The notes beneath the pieces are model-generated. The model was not told the DNA's origin and did not search any database. It saw only the letters and a list, made by a program, of their open reading frames with translations. Of a stretch of DNA of 59,044 nucleotides, positions 16,814 to 27,158 are shown one piece after another; position 1 is the stretch's first letter, and each line of letters opens with the position of its first letter. The DNA comes from 66-474 sp035606235 (GTDB lineage Bacteria > Pseudomonadota > Gammaproteobacteria > Xanthomonadales > Rhodanobacteraceae), in assembly GCA_035606235.1 (NCBI GenBank), contig DATNFU010000052.1, forward strand, positions 1 through 59,044, read 5' to 3'. Made by a program: the position numbers and the translations under genes.

Positions 16814-17245
16814 TTGAACGAAGCACTGCTCCCGCTTTCCATCTGCGTTGCCATCGGCCTGCTCTGGTATGCGGCCATGCGCGCGCGCGAACTGGCGATT
16901 GCCCAGGCTGGTCGGCTGTGCGCCCGGTACGGTGCGCAGATGCTCGATCAGAGCGTCGCACTGCATCGGCTGCGGCCCCTGCTGCGCGGCGGGCGTCCGC
17001 GGCTGGCGCGCAGTTATCGGTTCGAATTGAGCTACGCGGGCGACGACCGCCATCGCGCCAGCCTTACCATGGTGGGCGATCGGCTGGTTGATTACAGCGT
17101 GCCGACGCGCGATGAGTATCTCACCAGCCCTCCCATCGCAGCGGTCCGGCGCCCAGCGGACTTCACGCCCGGACAACCGCCAATTCCCGCGACCGGCGAA
17201 GGCAACGTGGTGCCGATCACGCGTGCGCGCAGAACGCTGCATTAA
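16814..17245 (+). CDS. DUF3301 family protein
   Basis: 143 aa. An N-terminal hydrophobic helix (LLPLSICVAIGLLWYAAM) is followed by RARELAIAQAGRLCARYGAQMLDQSVAL and RSYRFELSYAGDDRH, the hallmark of small membrane-anchored DUF3301 proteins of gammaproteobacteria. Function unknown. Translation appears to start at TTG; no in-frame ATG precedes the helix. Divergent from the FHA gene, with 113 bp between. Confidence 0.75.
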   Translation: MNEALLPLSICVAIGLLWYAAMRARELAIAQAGRLCARYGAQMLDQSVALHRLRPLLRGGRPRLARSYRFELSYAGDDRHRASLTMVGDRLVDYSVPTRDEYLTSPPIAAVRRPADFTPGQPPIPATGEGNVVPITRARRTLH

Positions 17246-17392
17246 AGCGGGCTCGGTGTCCCATAGTGGGCAACGATGGCGCCCAAGCGGTCGGCCTGCG
17301 GCTCCGGCTTTCGGCGCTTCGCTGCGCGAAAGGCGACTCAACACATCGCGCAAAGACTCGCCCATGCTGCACAGGACGAGTTCATCCCGAAC

Positions 17393-17857
17393 TCATTTTA
17401 TGACCCGCAATTTGGGCGGCCCCTTGGGCGGCGGTTCGTCCGGCGATGGCGGCTGCGCGCGGGGTTGATCCGTGACTGTCTGCAACGACGGGCGCTGTGG
17501 CGGAGGCTGCCCCGGAGCCTCCGGCGACGACGCCGGCGCCTCGGACTCCTCATCCTGCGGAAACATCATGCCCTGCCCGTTCTCGTGCGCGTAGATTGCC
17601 TGCACCGCCGCAATCGGCACATCGATCGCCTGGCTGACCCCGCCGAAGCGACCCATGCAGCGGATGCGCTCGTTGCCCAGATCAAGGTTGGCGACCGCCC
17701 GCATCGCCACGTTCAGCACCACGCGCCCATCGCGGATCGCGCCGGCGGGCACGCGTACGCCGGGCCACGACGCGTCCACCAACAGATAGGGCGTGAGGCC
17801 GTTGTCGTTGATCCAGTCGTAAATCGCCCGCAGAAGGTACGGACGATTGGAGGTCAT
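17393..17857 (-). CDS. sspB: ClpXP adaptor, stringent starvation protein B
   Basis: 154 aa. SspB tethers ssrA-tagged peptides to ClpX. The substrate-binding domain (1-105) contains RPYLLRAIYDWINDNGLTPYLLV, VLNVAMRAVANLDLG and ARFGG-like IRCMGRFGGVSQAI motifs. A Pro-rich flexible linker (110-148) ends in LRVIK, equivalent to the ClpX-binding XB peptide LRVVK of E. coli SspB, so both functional ends are intact. Start at MTSNRPYLL follows the family; the in-frame extension upstream is not conserved. Lies downstream of sspA, with 236 bp between them. Confidence 0.93.
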   Translation of the reverse strand: MTSNRPYLLRAIYDWINDNGLTPYLLVDASWPGVRVPAGAIRDGRVVLNVAMRAVANLDLGNERIRCMGRFGGVSQAIDVPIAAVQAIYAHENGQGMMFPQDEESEAPASSPEAPGQPPPQRPSLQTVTDQPRAQPPSPDEPPPKGPPKLRVIK

Positions 17858-18093
17858 CGCGGGTTGGTCTTCAGCCACTTCGATTATCTGGGCAAGTGAG
17901 TTGAAAGCGTCACGAGCAAATACAGATCGCACCTCGCCGGAGCCGGTCGAACATTTGCGCGTACGCGATGCCTTGCATTGGCACTGCTTGCAAAAGCCCT
18001 GGGCGAGGCATGGTGCAGATCGGAAGCGACACCATGGACGGTCGCTTCAATGATAGCGGAGCCGAAGCGCAAGCTGTCGAGCGCACCAGCCTT

Positions 18094-18726
18094 TTAATTG
18101 CTTGCCTCGTGCAAGCCGCGTTCGTCCGGAGTCAAGCTGCGCGCAAAACCCTGGCCGCGGAATATCCGCTCGCCGTAATCCAGAATCGGTTTGCCCTCGC
18201 GCGGCAACTCCACATTGAGCATCGGCAACCGCCAGATCACGGGCGCGACCAGGCAGTCGGCCAGGCTCATTTCCGGATTGAGGAAAAATTTGGAAGCTTT
18301 GAACAGCGGCAACGCCGACATCAAGCCGTCGCGCAGGCGCTTGCGCGCCGGCTCGGCCGAACGGCCGCCGGCATTGATCGCGTCGATCTGCACCAGCCAT
18401 TCGCGTTCGATGCGCACGCAGGCAAGGCGCAGGCGCGCGCGCGAAAGCGGATCCACCGGCATCAATGGCGGATGCGGATAACGCTCGTCCAGGTATTCGC
18501 AAATCAGCGCCGGCTGATACAGCACCAGGTCGCGATCGAGCAGGGTCGGCACATCACCGTAGGGATTGAATTCCAGCAATTCCTCGGGCGGCTTGCCGTG
18601 CGGCACATCGACCCGGTCATAACCGACACCCTTGGCGGCCAGCACCATGCGCACGCGATGGCATTGCACATTGTCCGACGCGGTGAAGAGGGTGAGGATC
18701 GAGCGCGAACGAGCATTCTGGGTCAT
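18094..18726 (-). CDS. sspA: Stringent starvation protein A (GST fold)
   Basis: 210 aa with a thioredoxin/GST N-terminal half (LTLFTASDNVQCHRVRMVLAAKG) and helical C-terminal half. The NPYGDVPTLLDRDLVLYQPALICEYLDERYPHPPLMP stretch is the SspA signature. SspA binds RNA polymerase and modulates stress and stationary-phase transcription; it lacks GST activity in E. coli. Order petABC-sspA-sspB is the usual one in beta- and gammaproteobacteria. Preceded by GGGGAG ribosome site. Confidence 0.93.
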   Translation of the reverse strand: MTQNARSRSILTLFTASDNVQCHRVRMVLAAKGVGYDRVDVPHGKPPEELLEFNPYGDVPTLLDRDLVLYQPALICEYLDERYPHPPLMPVDPLSRARLRLACVRIEREWLVQIDAINAGGRSAEPARKRLRDGLMSALPLFKASKFFLNPEMSLADCLVAPVIWRLPMLNVELPREGKPILDYGERIFRGQGFARSLTPDERGLHEASN

Positions 18727-18937
18727 GCCTGCATCTCCCCTTAGAGCGGCCTGCTAACTATTGCGCCCGGCCTGATTCGATTCCGTAGGTATGTCCAATC
18801 GGTATGTCGCGCGTCGAGCACACTGCGATTCCCGGGCGCTCCGGCGGCTCAACCTGCTTATCCTCGCTACCTTTTTCAGAACCACCCTTGATTCCGGACC
18901 CGCGCTCCCGGAATGTGCCAGAACGCACCGGCTCCGA

Positions 18938-19672
18938 TCAATGCACGTCCTTCCAATATTCCTTCTTCAGAAGAAAGGCGATGAAAGTGAACAGAGCCAG
19001 ATAGATCAACACCCACGCACCATATTCGGTGCGCTGGATGGCCGCCGGCTCCGAAGCATATTGCAGGAACGAGGTCAGGTCGCGCACGGCTTGCGCGTAC
19101 TGCACCGAGTCCATGCTGCCGGGCTGCTTGATTTCGAGCTTCTCCACCGTGGCATCTTCACCCGGCCTGGCCGGCGCCATCACCGCGGTCTGCACGCCCT
19201 GCAATTCCCACAGCGGGAACGGCATCGAGGCATTCGGGAACACCGTGTTGTTCCAGCCGACCGGACGCGAGGGGTCGAGATAGAACGAATGCAGGTAGGC
19301 GCTGACCCAGTTGGCGCCCTTGGCGCGCACTTCCAGGCTGAGATCGGGCGGCGCCTTGCCGAACCATTTCTCCGCGTCGGCTTCCGGCATCGACGAAACC
19401 ACCGCATCACCGAATTTGGCGCCGGTGAAATCCAGTTCGTCCATCACCTGCTGTTCGCTGAGGCCGAGATCCGAAGCGATGCGCGAATAACGCAGGTACT
19501 TCAGCGAATGACAGCCCACGCAATAGTTGAAGAACAACTTGGCGCCACGTTGCAGCGAGGCCTGATCGCCGATGCCTGTGTTGGCGTTGGGATACGGGCT
19601 TTCCTCGGCGAGAGCGGCCGACGTGCCAACCAGCAGCACCAGTGCGCACAATAGAGGCTTCAACATTTTCAT
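18938..19672 (-). CDS. petC: Cytochrome c1 of the bc1 complex
   Basis: 244 aa. A signal peptide (MKMLKPLLCALVLLVGTSAALA) exports the protein; heme c attaches at CVGCH (about 51-55). A C-terminal helix (GAWVLIYLALFTFIAFLLKK) anchors it in the inner membrane facing the periplasm. Transfers electrons from the Rieske protein to soluble cytochrome c. Third gene of petABC, 157 bp after petB. Start set at MKML to give a proper signal peptide. Confidence 0.95.
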   Translation of the reverse strand: MKMLKPLLCALVLLVGTSAALAEESPYPNANTGIGDQASLQRGAKLFFNYCVGCHSLKYLRYSRIASDLGLSEQQVMDELDFTGAKFGDAVVSSMPEADAEKWFGKAPPDLSLEVRAKGANWVSAYLHSFYLDPSRPVGWNNTVFPNASMPFPLWELQGVQTAVMAPARPGEDATVEKLEIKQPGSMDSVQYAQAVRDLTSFLQYASEPAAIQRTEYGAWVLIYLALFTFIAFLLKKEYWKDVH

Positions 19673-19829
19673 CGGCAAAACTCGCAATTCAGTCGCGCTG
19701 TCGCGCGTTGTTTTGGCGAACGATCCTCCGCTCACCCCCACCGCGTCCGCTGTTCGTGAGAAGCGCAGCCACGGAGCTTTTGGACATGGATGCCGGCTCT
19801 TGGCTGCTTTCCCGCGCCCAGGACGCGTA

Positions 19830-21125
19830 CTAGTGCTGAACCATCGTCACCCGCTCCGGCACCGGCTTGGTCTTCTCCCACCCGAAGTAGGTGTACGCCC
19901 ACAGGAATGCAAAGAATCCGAAATACAGCACGGTCAGGATGCGGCCGAAGGTGTTCTCGATCGTGGTCAGGTCCGCATTCGGCCCGAAGATTTCCGGAAT
20001 CCATTCGGTGGTCTTGCCGGCGCCGATCGAACCCAGCAGCACGAACACGATGGCGAACAGGCCCAGCGCGACTTTGTAGCCCAGGCCGCGATAGCGGATG
20101 GATTTCACCTTGCCGCGATCCAGCCATGGCACCAGAAACAGCACGATGATCGAGGCGGCCAGCGCGATCACGCCCAGCCCCTTGCTCGGGATCACGCGCA
20201 GGATCGCGTAGAACGGCGTGAAGTACCACACCGGCTTGATCTCGGTCGGCGTCACCAGATTATTGGCCGGAATGAAATTGTCGTGTTCCAGGAACCAGCC
20301 ACCGACGGTCGGCTCGAAGAAGATGATGAAGGCGCAGATGATCAGGAAGATGCCGACCCCGAACAGGTCCTTCACCGTGTAATACGGATGGAACGGAATG
20401 CCATCCAGCGGATGTCCGTCCGGACCCTTCTTCTGCTTGATCTCGACGCCGTCCGGATTGTTGGAGCCCACCTCGTGCAGCGCCGAAAGGTGCAACACCA
20501 CCAGCAGCAGAAGCACCAGCGGCAGCGCGATCACGTGCAGCGCGAAGAAGCGGTTGAGGGTGGCGTCGGCCGGGAAGAAGTCGCCCATGATCCAGTTCAC
20601 CAGGGCGTTGCCGATCACCGGCACCGCGCTGAACAACGAGATGATCACCTTGGCGCCCCAGAACGACATGTTGCCCCACGGCAGCACATAACCCATGAAG
20701 GCTTCGGCCATCAGGGTAAGGAAGATCAGCATGCCGAGCAGCCAGACCAGCTCGCGCGGCTTCTTGTAGGAGCCGTACATCAACCCGCGGAACATGTGCA
20801 GGTACACCACGATGAAGAACATCGAGGCGCCGACTTCGTGCATGTAGCGGATCAGCCAGCCCCACTCCACGTCACGCATGATGTACTCGACCGAGGCGAA
20901 TGCACCCGCCGCGCTCGGGTTGTAGTTCATCGTCAAAAAAATGCCGGTGACGATCTGGTTGACCAGCACCAGCAATGCCAGCGAACCGAAGTAATACATC
21001 ACATTGAAGTTCTTCGGCGCGTAGTAACCGGTGGTATGCGACGCCGTGAACGACAGGATCGGCAAGCGCTCCTCGACCCAGGCCAGCACGCGGTTGCGCG
21101 GTCGAATCCTCACCTGCTCGGTCAT
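19830..21125 (-). CDS. petB: Cytochrome b of the bc1 complex
   Basis: 431 aa with eight or more helices. Heme ligands: His in GWLIRYMHEVGASMFF and VVYLHMFRGL (b-type pair), and His in RFFALHVIALPLVLLLLVVLH. The Qo-site PEWY-equivalent lies in KPVWYFTPFYAILR, where PEWY reads PVWY. Core quinol-oxidising subunit. ATG overlaps the petA stop by 4 bp (ATGA), so the two are translationally coupled. PVWY is common in bacterial cytochromes b and need not affect activity. Confidence 0.95.
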   Translation of the reverse strand: MTEQVRIRPRNRVLAWVEERLPILSFTASHTTGYYAPKNFNVMYYFGSLALLVLVNQIVTGIFLTMNYNPSAAGAFASVEYIMRDVEWGWLIRYMHEVGASMFFIVVYLHMFRGLMYGSYKKPRELVWLLGMLIFLTLMAEAFMGYVLPWGNMSFWGAKVIISLFSAVPVIGNALVNWIMGDFFPADATLNRFFALHVIALPLVLLLLVVLHLSALHEVGSNNPDGVEIKQKKGPDGHPLDGIPFHPYYTVKDLFGVGIFLIICAFIIFFEPTVGGWFLEHDNFIPANNLVTPTEIKPVWYFTPFYAILRVIPSKGLGVIALAASIIVLFLVPWLDRGKVKSIRYRGLGYKVALGLFAIVFVLLGSIGAGKTTEWIPEIFGPNADLTTIENTFGRILTVLYFGFFAFLWAYTYFGWEKTKPVPERVTMVQH

Positions 21126-21724
21126 GTCGGGGCTCCGGCCGGATCGACGCCGATCTGCACATGGGTGGCGTCGATGAAGTGATAGGGCGGCACCACCAGA
21201 TTGGCCGGCGCCGGCACGCCGTCATAGACGCGCGCGGACATGTCATAACGAGACTTGTGGCAGGGACAATAGAAGCCGCCCTTCCATTCCGGATCCCACG
21301 GCTCCGGCTTCACTTCGCCCTTGTAGTCGGGCACGCAACCCAGGTGCGTGCAGATGCCCACCACCACCAGCCACTCCGGCTTGATCGAACGATATTCGTT
21401 CTGGCAATAGGTTGGCTGCTGATCGGTGTTCTGGCTCTTCGGATCCTTGAGGCGCGCATCTTGCGCCGGCAGGCCGGCCAGTTGCGTGCTGGTGCGATTG
21501 ACCACGAATACCGGCAGGCCGCGCCAGCCGTAGCGGATCATCTGGCCGGACTCGACCTTGCCGATGTCGATCGTGACCGGTGCCGCGGCGGATTTCGCGC
21601 GCGCACTCGGCTCCCATGATTCGATGAACGGTATCGCCGTCACGACCACCCCGATCCCGCCCAGCACCGCGGTGGTGCCGGCCAGGAACTTGCGCCGGCC
21701 CTTGTCGATCACTTCACTCGCCAT
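21122..21724 (-). CDS. petA: Ubiquinol-cytochrome c reductase Rieske iron-sulfur subunit
   Basis: 200 aa. Twin-arginine type N-terminus DKGRRKFLAG with a membrane helix (TAVLGGIGVVVTAIPFI) keeps the protein anchored in the periplasm. The [2Fe-2S] ligands are in CTHLGC (about 130-135) and CPCHKS (about 158-163). First gene of petABC. Start at MASEVIDKG places GGAG 7 bp upstream. The promoter must lie in the 315-bp gap upstream, divergent from the degS-like gene. Confidence 0.96.
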   Translation of the reverse strand: MASEVIDKGRRKFLAGTTAVLGGIGVVVTAIPFIESWEPSARAKSAAAPVTIDIGKVESGQMIRYGWRGLPVFVVNRTSTQLAGLPAQDARLKDPKSQNTDQQPTYCQNEYRSIKPEWLVVVGICTHLGCVPDYKGEVKPEPWDPEWKGGFYCPCHKSRYDMSARVYDGVPAPANLVVPPYHFIDATHVQIGVDPAGAPT

Positions 21725-21977
21725 CAGGCACTCCAGATACACGATTCAAGATTGGGCGTGCACATCCACGCGGCTGCGGCGAGCCATCCCCTGACTCGTT
21801 CAGCACGGCGGGACTGCCCAGCCCCAAAATCGTGATAGTTTAACGATCGCTTACGCCGCGCACAATGGAAATGCCCCGGCAATACCCGATGCCGCCGGTC
21901 TGCACCCGGTCAGAAAGCCCATTCGGCCCTGAGCGCAGGCCCACCCTTGAGTAAAGACGGGCCGAAGTCGAAGGGTC

Positions 21978-22025
21978 ACACGTTTCGACTCCGCTCGCGA
22001 TGCGAGCTACGCTCAACGCGAACGG
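21978..22025. repeat. Dispersed intergenic repeat related to 1650-1733
   Basis: Contains CACGTTTCGACTCCGCTCGC and ACGCTCAACGCGAACGGAA, the same order of blocks (TTCGACTyCGCT...GAACGG) as at 1670-1733. Sits just before the DegS-like protease gene. The remaining intergenic bases (21725-21977) hold the petA promoter region; no clear elements are seen. Confidence 0.45.
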
Positions 22026-22039
22026 AATGAAGTTCCCGC

Positions 22040-23236
<1,197 letters not shown>

Positions 23237-23251
23237 AAGTTTCGCTGTGAT

Positions 23252-24232
23252 CTATGCGTGATTCACTGCGCTGCTCCCTTCCTCTTCATCGGAAAAGAGT
23301 CCAGGTGTCTTCCTCAGAAGCTCTGGCCGCAGCACCGAATTGAACACGGGCGGCGGCTTACCCTCCTTGATTGCCTTCGCTGTCTCGCTTTCCCACTTAA
23401 GGTGCCAGAGGTAAAGCTGCGCCATGAACATCTGCTCGAGATACATGGATAGGCTCCATGCAAAACCCATGTAGATGATCGTGGCTACCCAGACGTAATC
23501 CGGAAAGCTTACGAGCGGTGGATTGCCATGATGGCGCGTTCCGAGTTCAAAAATGATCGCGACCGGAAGGAATGCGACCGCAGCCGCGGCATACGTCAAG
23601 GCATAGCCGCTGCCGAACAGGCCTAAGTGCGCACGCAATACTGCAAGTCCTTTTTTGGTCGCTTTGAACACGCCCAGATTTTCCCATGCGATGGCGGGCA
23701 GGATCAGGAACATCACCATGCGTACACCTTTCTGCAAGGCTTCGACAAAGGCCTCGCTGAAGGAGAAGCTTCTGTAATTCGCCAACGTTATCGCCGCATT
23801 TTGGGCTGTAAGCGCGTCATCGCCACTATTGTCCTTCCTTGATTTCGAAAGCAACGCCTCGATGAGGGTAAGCACAAACCAAATAATTGCCCAAACGAGC
23901 GCCAGCGGCAGCACTCTGAACATGTCCTTGCCAACAACCTTGCCAACGACTTTCCCGAAGGATGGCTTGTCGCTCTCGAACTGCCGAATCATCTCCAAGA
24001 CTGTCGTGAAGGACATCAGAATCAGAAAGGACACAGCAAAGATGAACAAAAAGACGACGCTTATATCCAGCGTCGCACCGTACAGATGCCACGCATAACT
24101 GTATCGAAGATAAAGAATGCCTGAGGCGTAGACAATCCAGACAAAACATATGGGAACAAGGAAGGACGGGTAGGCCCTGAAAACGTTCAAGGAATGAACG
24201 ATGAGCTGCCACCCTTTGCTCCAATTGCTCAT
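23252..24232 (-). CDS. Polytopic membrane protein, family uncertain (DUF6159-like)
   Basis: 326 aa with about six hydrophobic segments (PSFLVPICFVWIVYASGILYL, ISVVFLFIFAVSFLILMSF, FRVLPLALVWAIIWFVLTLI, MVMFLILPAIAWENL, YALTYAAAAVAFLPVAIIF, VWVATIIYMGFAWSLSMYL). The opening SNWSKGWQLIVHSLNVFRAYPSFL resembles the N-terminus of DUF6159 membrane proteins, but I am not sure of the family. No catalytic motif seen. The gene is clearly less GC-rich (about 50-53%) than its neighbours and uses AT-rich codons, suggesting transfer from another source. Start at MSNWSKG follows a GAGAGAAAG ribosome site. Convergent with the DegS-like gene, only 15 bp apart. Confidence 0.6.
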   Translation of the reverse strand: MSNWSKGWQLIVHSLNVFRAYPSFLVPICFVWIVYASGILYLRYSYAWHLYGATLDISVVFLFIFAVSFLILMSFTTVLEMIRQFESDKPSFGKVVGKVVGKDMFRVLPLALVWAIIWFVLTLIEALLSKSRKDNSGDDALTAQNAAITLANYRSFSFSEAFVEALQKGVRMVMFLILPAIAWENLGVFKATKKGLAVLRAHLGLFGSGYALTYAAAAVAFLPVAIIFELGTRHHGNPPLVSFPDYVWVATIIYMGFAWSLSMYLEQMFMAQLYLWHLKWESETAKAIKEGKPPPVFNSVLRPELLRKTPGLFSDEEEGSSAVNHA

Positions 24233-24377
24233 CGCTTTCTCTCCGATGATCAGGGCCATGCCGCGAAACCGTTTAACAGCCCGCGTAGGTTGGAGTGAGC
24301 AGCTCTTTGCGAACCCCAACATTCATTCGCACAGTCGTTGGGTTCGCAGAAAACGCTCACCCCAACCCGCAACGGCC

Positions 24378-25634
24378 TTACTGCGCGCCCGCCGCCGCCA
24401 GCGCAGTCGGATGCAAGGCTTTCAGATAACGGTCGCGCAGGATCGCCACGCGTTTCACGTACACCTGCGTTTCGTCGTACGGCGGCACGCCGTTGTATTT
24501 GCGCACCGCGGCTTCGCCGGCGTTGTAGGCCGCCGCGGCGAGCGTCACGTCGCCTTTGAAATCGTGCAGCAATTGCGCGAGGTATTTCGCGCCGCCGCCG
24601 ATGTTCTGCGAAATATCGAACGCATCACTCACCCCCATATCGGCTGCGGTGCCGGGCATCAATTGCATCAGTCCTTGCGCGCCCTTGTACGACATCGCGC
24701 GCGGATTGAAGCCGGATTCGGCGTGGATCACCGCGCGCAGCAGCGCTTCGCCGACGCCGGCTTTCGCTGCAGCAGCATGAATCTGGTCATCGTAATCCTT
24801 CAGGTGCAACGCCACGGTATTCCAGTCCACGTTCGAGTGCACGTTGCAGGCGTAACAGCGGATGAGATAGGTGAACAACATTGTCGCGTTGGTGCCTTGG
24901 GCGCGCGCGGCAATATTGGTGTACTCGATGGTGCCGTCGCTGCGCGCGATCTTGTACACCGCGCCGTGCTTGGGCGCGGGCAGTGGCGCGGGCATCGTCG
25001 CGGACACGGTGACCGGCGCGGCGACGACGGTGTTCGCCGGCTGTGTGAGCGCCGAGCGCGCGGGTGCGGCGGCCGCGGGTTTGCGCGGTTCAAGCAGTTT
25101 CGGCAACAAGTCGGTTGCGATCGCATCCAGCACCGACATTGGCCAGGGCTTGCCGATCGCCAACACGTCGACGTCTGGCGATGGCAGGCTGCGCACCACC
25201 GGCGCGCTTTCGGCATGCAGCGGCGTAACCGTGATGACCGCCGGGTTCGGCTTCGCCGCGCGCGCGGTCTCCGGTCCCGCCGTTTGTCCGGCAGTGGACA
25301 TGGCGATATTGCCGACGGCCGGAGTATTGCCCGTACCGGACATGGCAATGTCATTTGACTGGATGACCAAATGGGTCGGCACCGTCTTCGCGCGATGCGG
25401 CGACATGGTGGCATCGCTGATCAAGCCGCAATGCCTGTACTGATCCGGATGACTGGTGAACACCGTCTCGCCTTGCGTGCCACTGCAGCGGTACAGCGCC
25501 GGATGCGCGGATGCACACGCGCACCAGAGCAACCCCGAAACCAGGGCGAATGCGAGCATCGCCCGGGGCGAGCGAATGACGACGGGAAGATGCCGCGCGC
25601 TGCGGCCAGCCCCTTGGCGAATGATGGCGCCCAT
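24378..25634 (-). CDS. Lytic murein transglycosylase with N-terminal DUF4124-like region
   Basis: 418 aa or 393 aa depending on start. After a signal-like segment (LAFALVSGLLWCACASA) comes a short region HPALYRCSGTQGETVFTSHP like the DUF4124 domain, and a Pro/Ala-rich linker. A second DUF4124-like YKIARSDGTIEYTNIAA motif precedes the C-terminal SLT/GH23 domain (about 290-400). The catalytic Glu lies in HAESGFNPRAMSYKGAQGL, with the family motifs GLMQLMPGTA and AAYNAGEAAVRKYNG. The enzyme cleaves peptidoglycan to 1,6-anhydromuropeptides in the periplasm. The ATG at 25634 gives a basic n-region; the ATG at 25559 starts directly at the hydrophobic core. Longer in-frame readings are antisense to miaB. 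Confidence 0.85.
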   Translation of the reverse strand: MGAIIRQGAGRSARHLPVVIRSPRAMLAFALVSGLLWCACASAHPALYRCSGTQGETVFTSHPDQYRHCGLISDATMSPHRAKTVPTHLVIQSNDIAMSGTGNTPAVGNIAMSTAGQTAGPETARAAKPNPAVITVTPLHAESAPVVRSLPSPDVDVLAIGKPWPMSVLDAIATDLLPKLLEPRKPAAAAPARSALTQPANTVVAAPVTVSATMPAPLPAPKHGAVYKIARSDGTIEYTNIAARAQGTNATMLFTYLIRCYACNVHSNVDWNTVALHLKDYDDQIHAAAAKAGVGEALLRAVIHAESGFNPRAMSYKGAQGLMQLMPGTAADMGVSDAFDISQNIGGGAKYLAQLLHDFKGDVTLAAAAYNAGEAAVRKYNGVPPYDETQVYVKRVAILRDRYLKALHPTALAAAGAQ

Positions 25635-25793
25635 GACGGCGCCGAGTGTGCGCCGGCACGGGGTTGCTGCCAAGTCTGGATATGTGCCGGGGTGCACGCT
25701 TTGTGCCTCTCCCGTTTGCGGGGCAGGCATCATCCGCGATGACGCTGGAGGCTGAGCTAAACTTGACGGCCCATCCGCGCTGTTCCCCCGACC

Positions 25794-27131
25794 ATGTCCG
25801 CCAAGCTGTTCATCAAAACCCACGGCTGCCAGATGAACGAATACGACAGCTCGCGCATGGCCGACGTGCTGGCCGATGCGCACGGTCTGGAGTTGACGGG
25901 GGACGAACGCGACGCCGACGTGATCCTGATCAACACCTGCTCGATCCGCGAGAAGGCGCAGGACAAGGTGTTCTCGCAGCTGGGCCGCTGGAAGGAATTG
26001 AAGCAGGCCAGGCCGGAGTTGCTGATCGGCGTCGGCGGTTGCGTCGCATCGCAGGAAGGCGCGGCAATCGTCGAGCGCGCGCCATACGTGGACATGGTGT
26101 TCGGCCCGCAGACCCTGCACCGTTTGCCGCAACTGATCGAGGCGCGCCGCGCCTCCGGCACCCCGCAGGTGGACATCTCGTTTCCCGAAATCGAGAAGTT
26201 CGACGCATTGCCGGAGCCGCGCGCGGAGGGCCCGAGCGCGTTCGTGTCGATCATGGAAGGCTGCTCGAAATATTGCTCGTTCTGCGTGGTGCCCTACACG
26301 CGCGGCACGGAAATTTCGCGGCCGTTCGACGACGTGCTGGCGGAAGTAGCCGCGCTCGCCGAACAGGGCGTCAAGGAAATCAACCTGCTCGGCCAGAATG
26401 TCAACGCGTACCGTGGGCCAAGGCACGATGGTTCGATCGCCGATCTGGCACTGCTGATCCGCGCGATCGCGCAACTGGACGAGATCGGGCGCATTCGCTT
26501 CACCACCTCGCATCCGCTGGAATTTTCCGACGCGCTGATTGCCGCGTATCGCGATGTACCCAAACTCGCGAACTACCTGCATCTGCCCGTGCAATCGGGC
26601 TCCGACCGCATTCTGGCGGCAATGAAGCGTGGTTACACCGCGCTGGAATACAAGGCAAAGATCCGCAAGCTGCGCGCGGCGCGCCCGGATATCTGCGTGT
26701 CGAGCGATTTCATCGTCGGCTTTCCCGGCGAAACCGACGCTGATTTCGAGCAGAGCATGAAACTGATCGAGGACGTCGGCTTCGATCAATCGTTCTCCTT
26801 CATCTACTCGCGCCGGCCCGGCACACCCGCCGCGAACCTGCACGACGACACGCCCGATGCGGTGAAGCACGAACGCCTGGCGCGCTTGCAGAACACGCTC
26901 AACGTACGCGCCAAAGCGATCAGCGATGCGATGGTAGGCAGCGTGCAATCCGTGCTGGTCACGGGCCCGAGCGCGCGCGATCCGAACGAACTGACCGGCA
27001 AGACCGAGAACATGCGCGCGGTGAACTTCCCCGGCGAGGCAGCGACGATCGGGCAGTTCGTGCAGGTGACGATCACCCGGGCCATGGTGAATTCGTTGCG
27101 CGGTCGCTTGGTTCGACCGGCGATGCTTTAG
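25794..27131 (+). CDS. miaB: tRNA-2-methylthio-N6-dimethylallyladenosine synthase
   Basis: 445-aa radical-SAM methylthiotransferase that adds ms2 to i6A37 of tRNAs reading UNN codons. The N-terminal UPF0004 domain carries auxiliary-cluster cysteines in THGCQMN (12), NTCSIRE (49) and GGCVASQ (83). The radical SAM motif is in MEGCSKYCSFCVVPYTRG (about 157-164). A C-terminal TRAM domain (about 380-445) binds tRNA. In many gammaproteobacteria miaB heads an operon with phoH-ybeY-corC-lnt; here a divergent four-gene operon separates it from phoH by 3.9 kb. Confidence 0.96.
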   Translation: MSAKLFIKTHGCQMNEYDSSRMADVLADAHGLELTGDERDADVILINTCSIREKAQDKVFSQLGRWKELKQARPELLIGVGGCVASQEGAAIVERAPYVDMVFGPQTLHRLPQLIEARRASGTPQVDISFPEIEKFDALPEPRAEGPSAFVSIMEGCSKYCSFCVVPYTRGTEISRPFDDVLAEVAALAEQGVKEINLLGQNVNAYRGPRHDGSIADLALLIRAIAQLDEIGRIRFTTSHPLEFSDALIAAYRDVPKLANYLHLPVQSGSDRILAAMKRGYTALEYKAKIRKLRAARPDICVSSDFIVGFPGETDADFEQSMKLIEDVGFDQSFSFIYSRRPGTPAANLHDDTPDAVKHERLARLQNTLNVRAKAISDAMVGSVQSVLVTGPSARDPNELTGKTENMRAVNFPGEAATIGQFVQVTITRAMVNSLRGRLVRPAML

Positions 27132-27158
27132 CCCCTTTCCGCGGGACGGGGAAGAGCG

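Noticed and set aside
19572..21182. 536-codon plus-strand frame opposite petC-petB
   Set aside because: Low-complexity His/Gln/Glu composition typical of antisense to membrane proteins; petB and petC are certain.
24378..26948. One 856-codon minus-strand frame covering the transglycosylase and extending through miaB
   Set aside because: The first 440 codons are antisense to miaB and have no protein-like features; the signal peptide and DUF4124-like motif begin after 25634.
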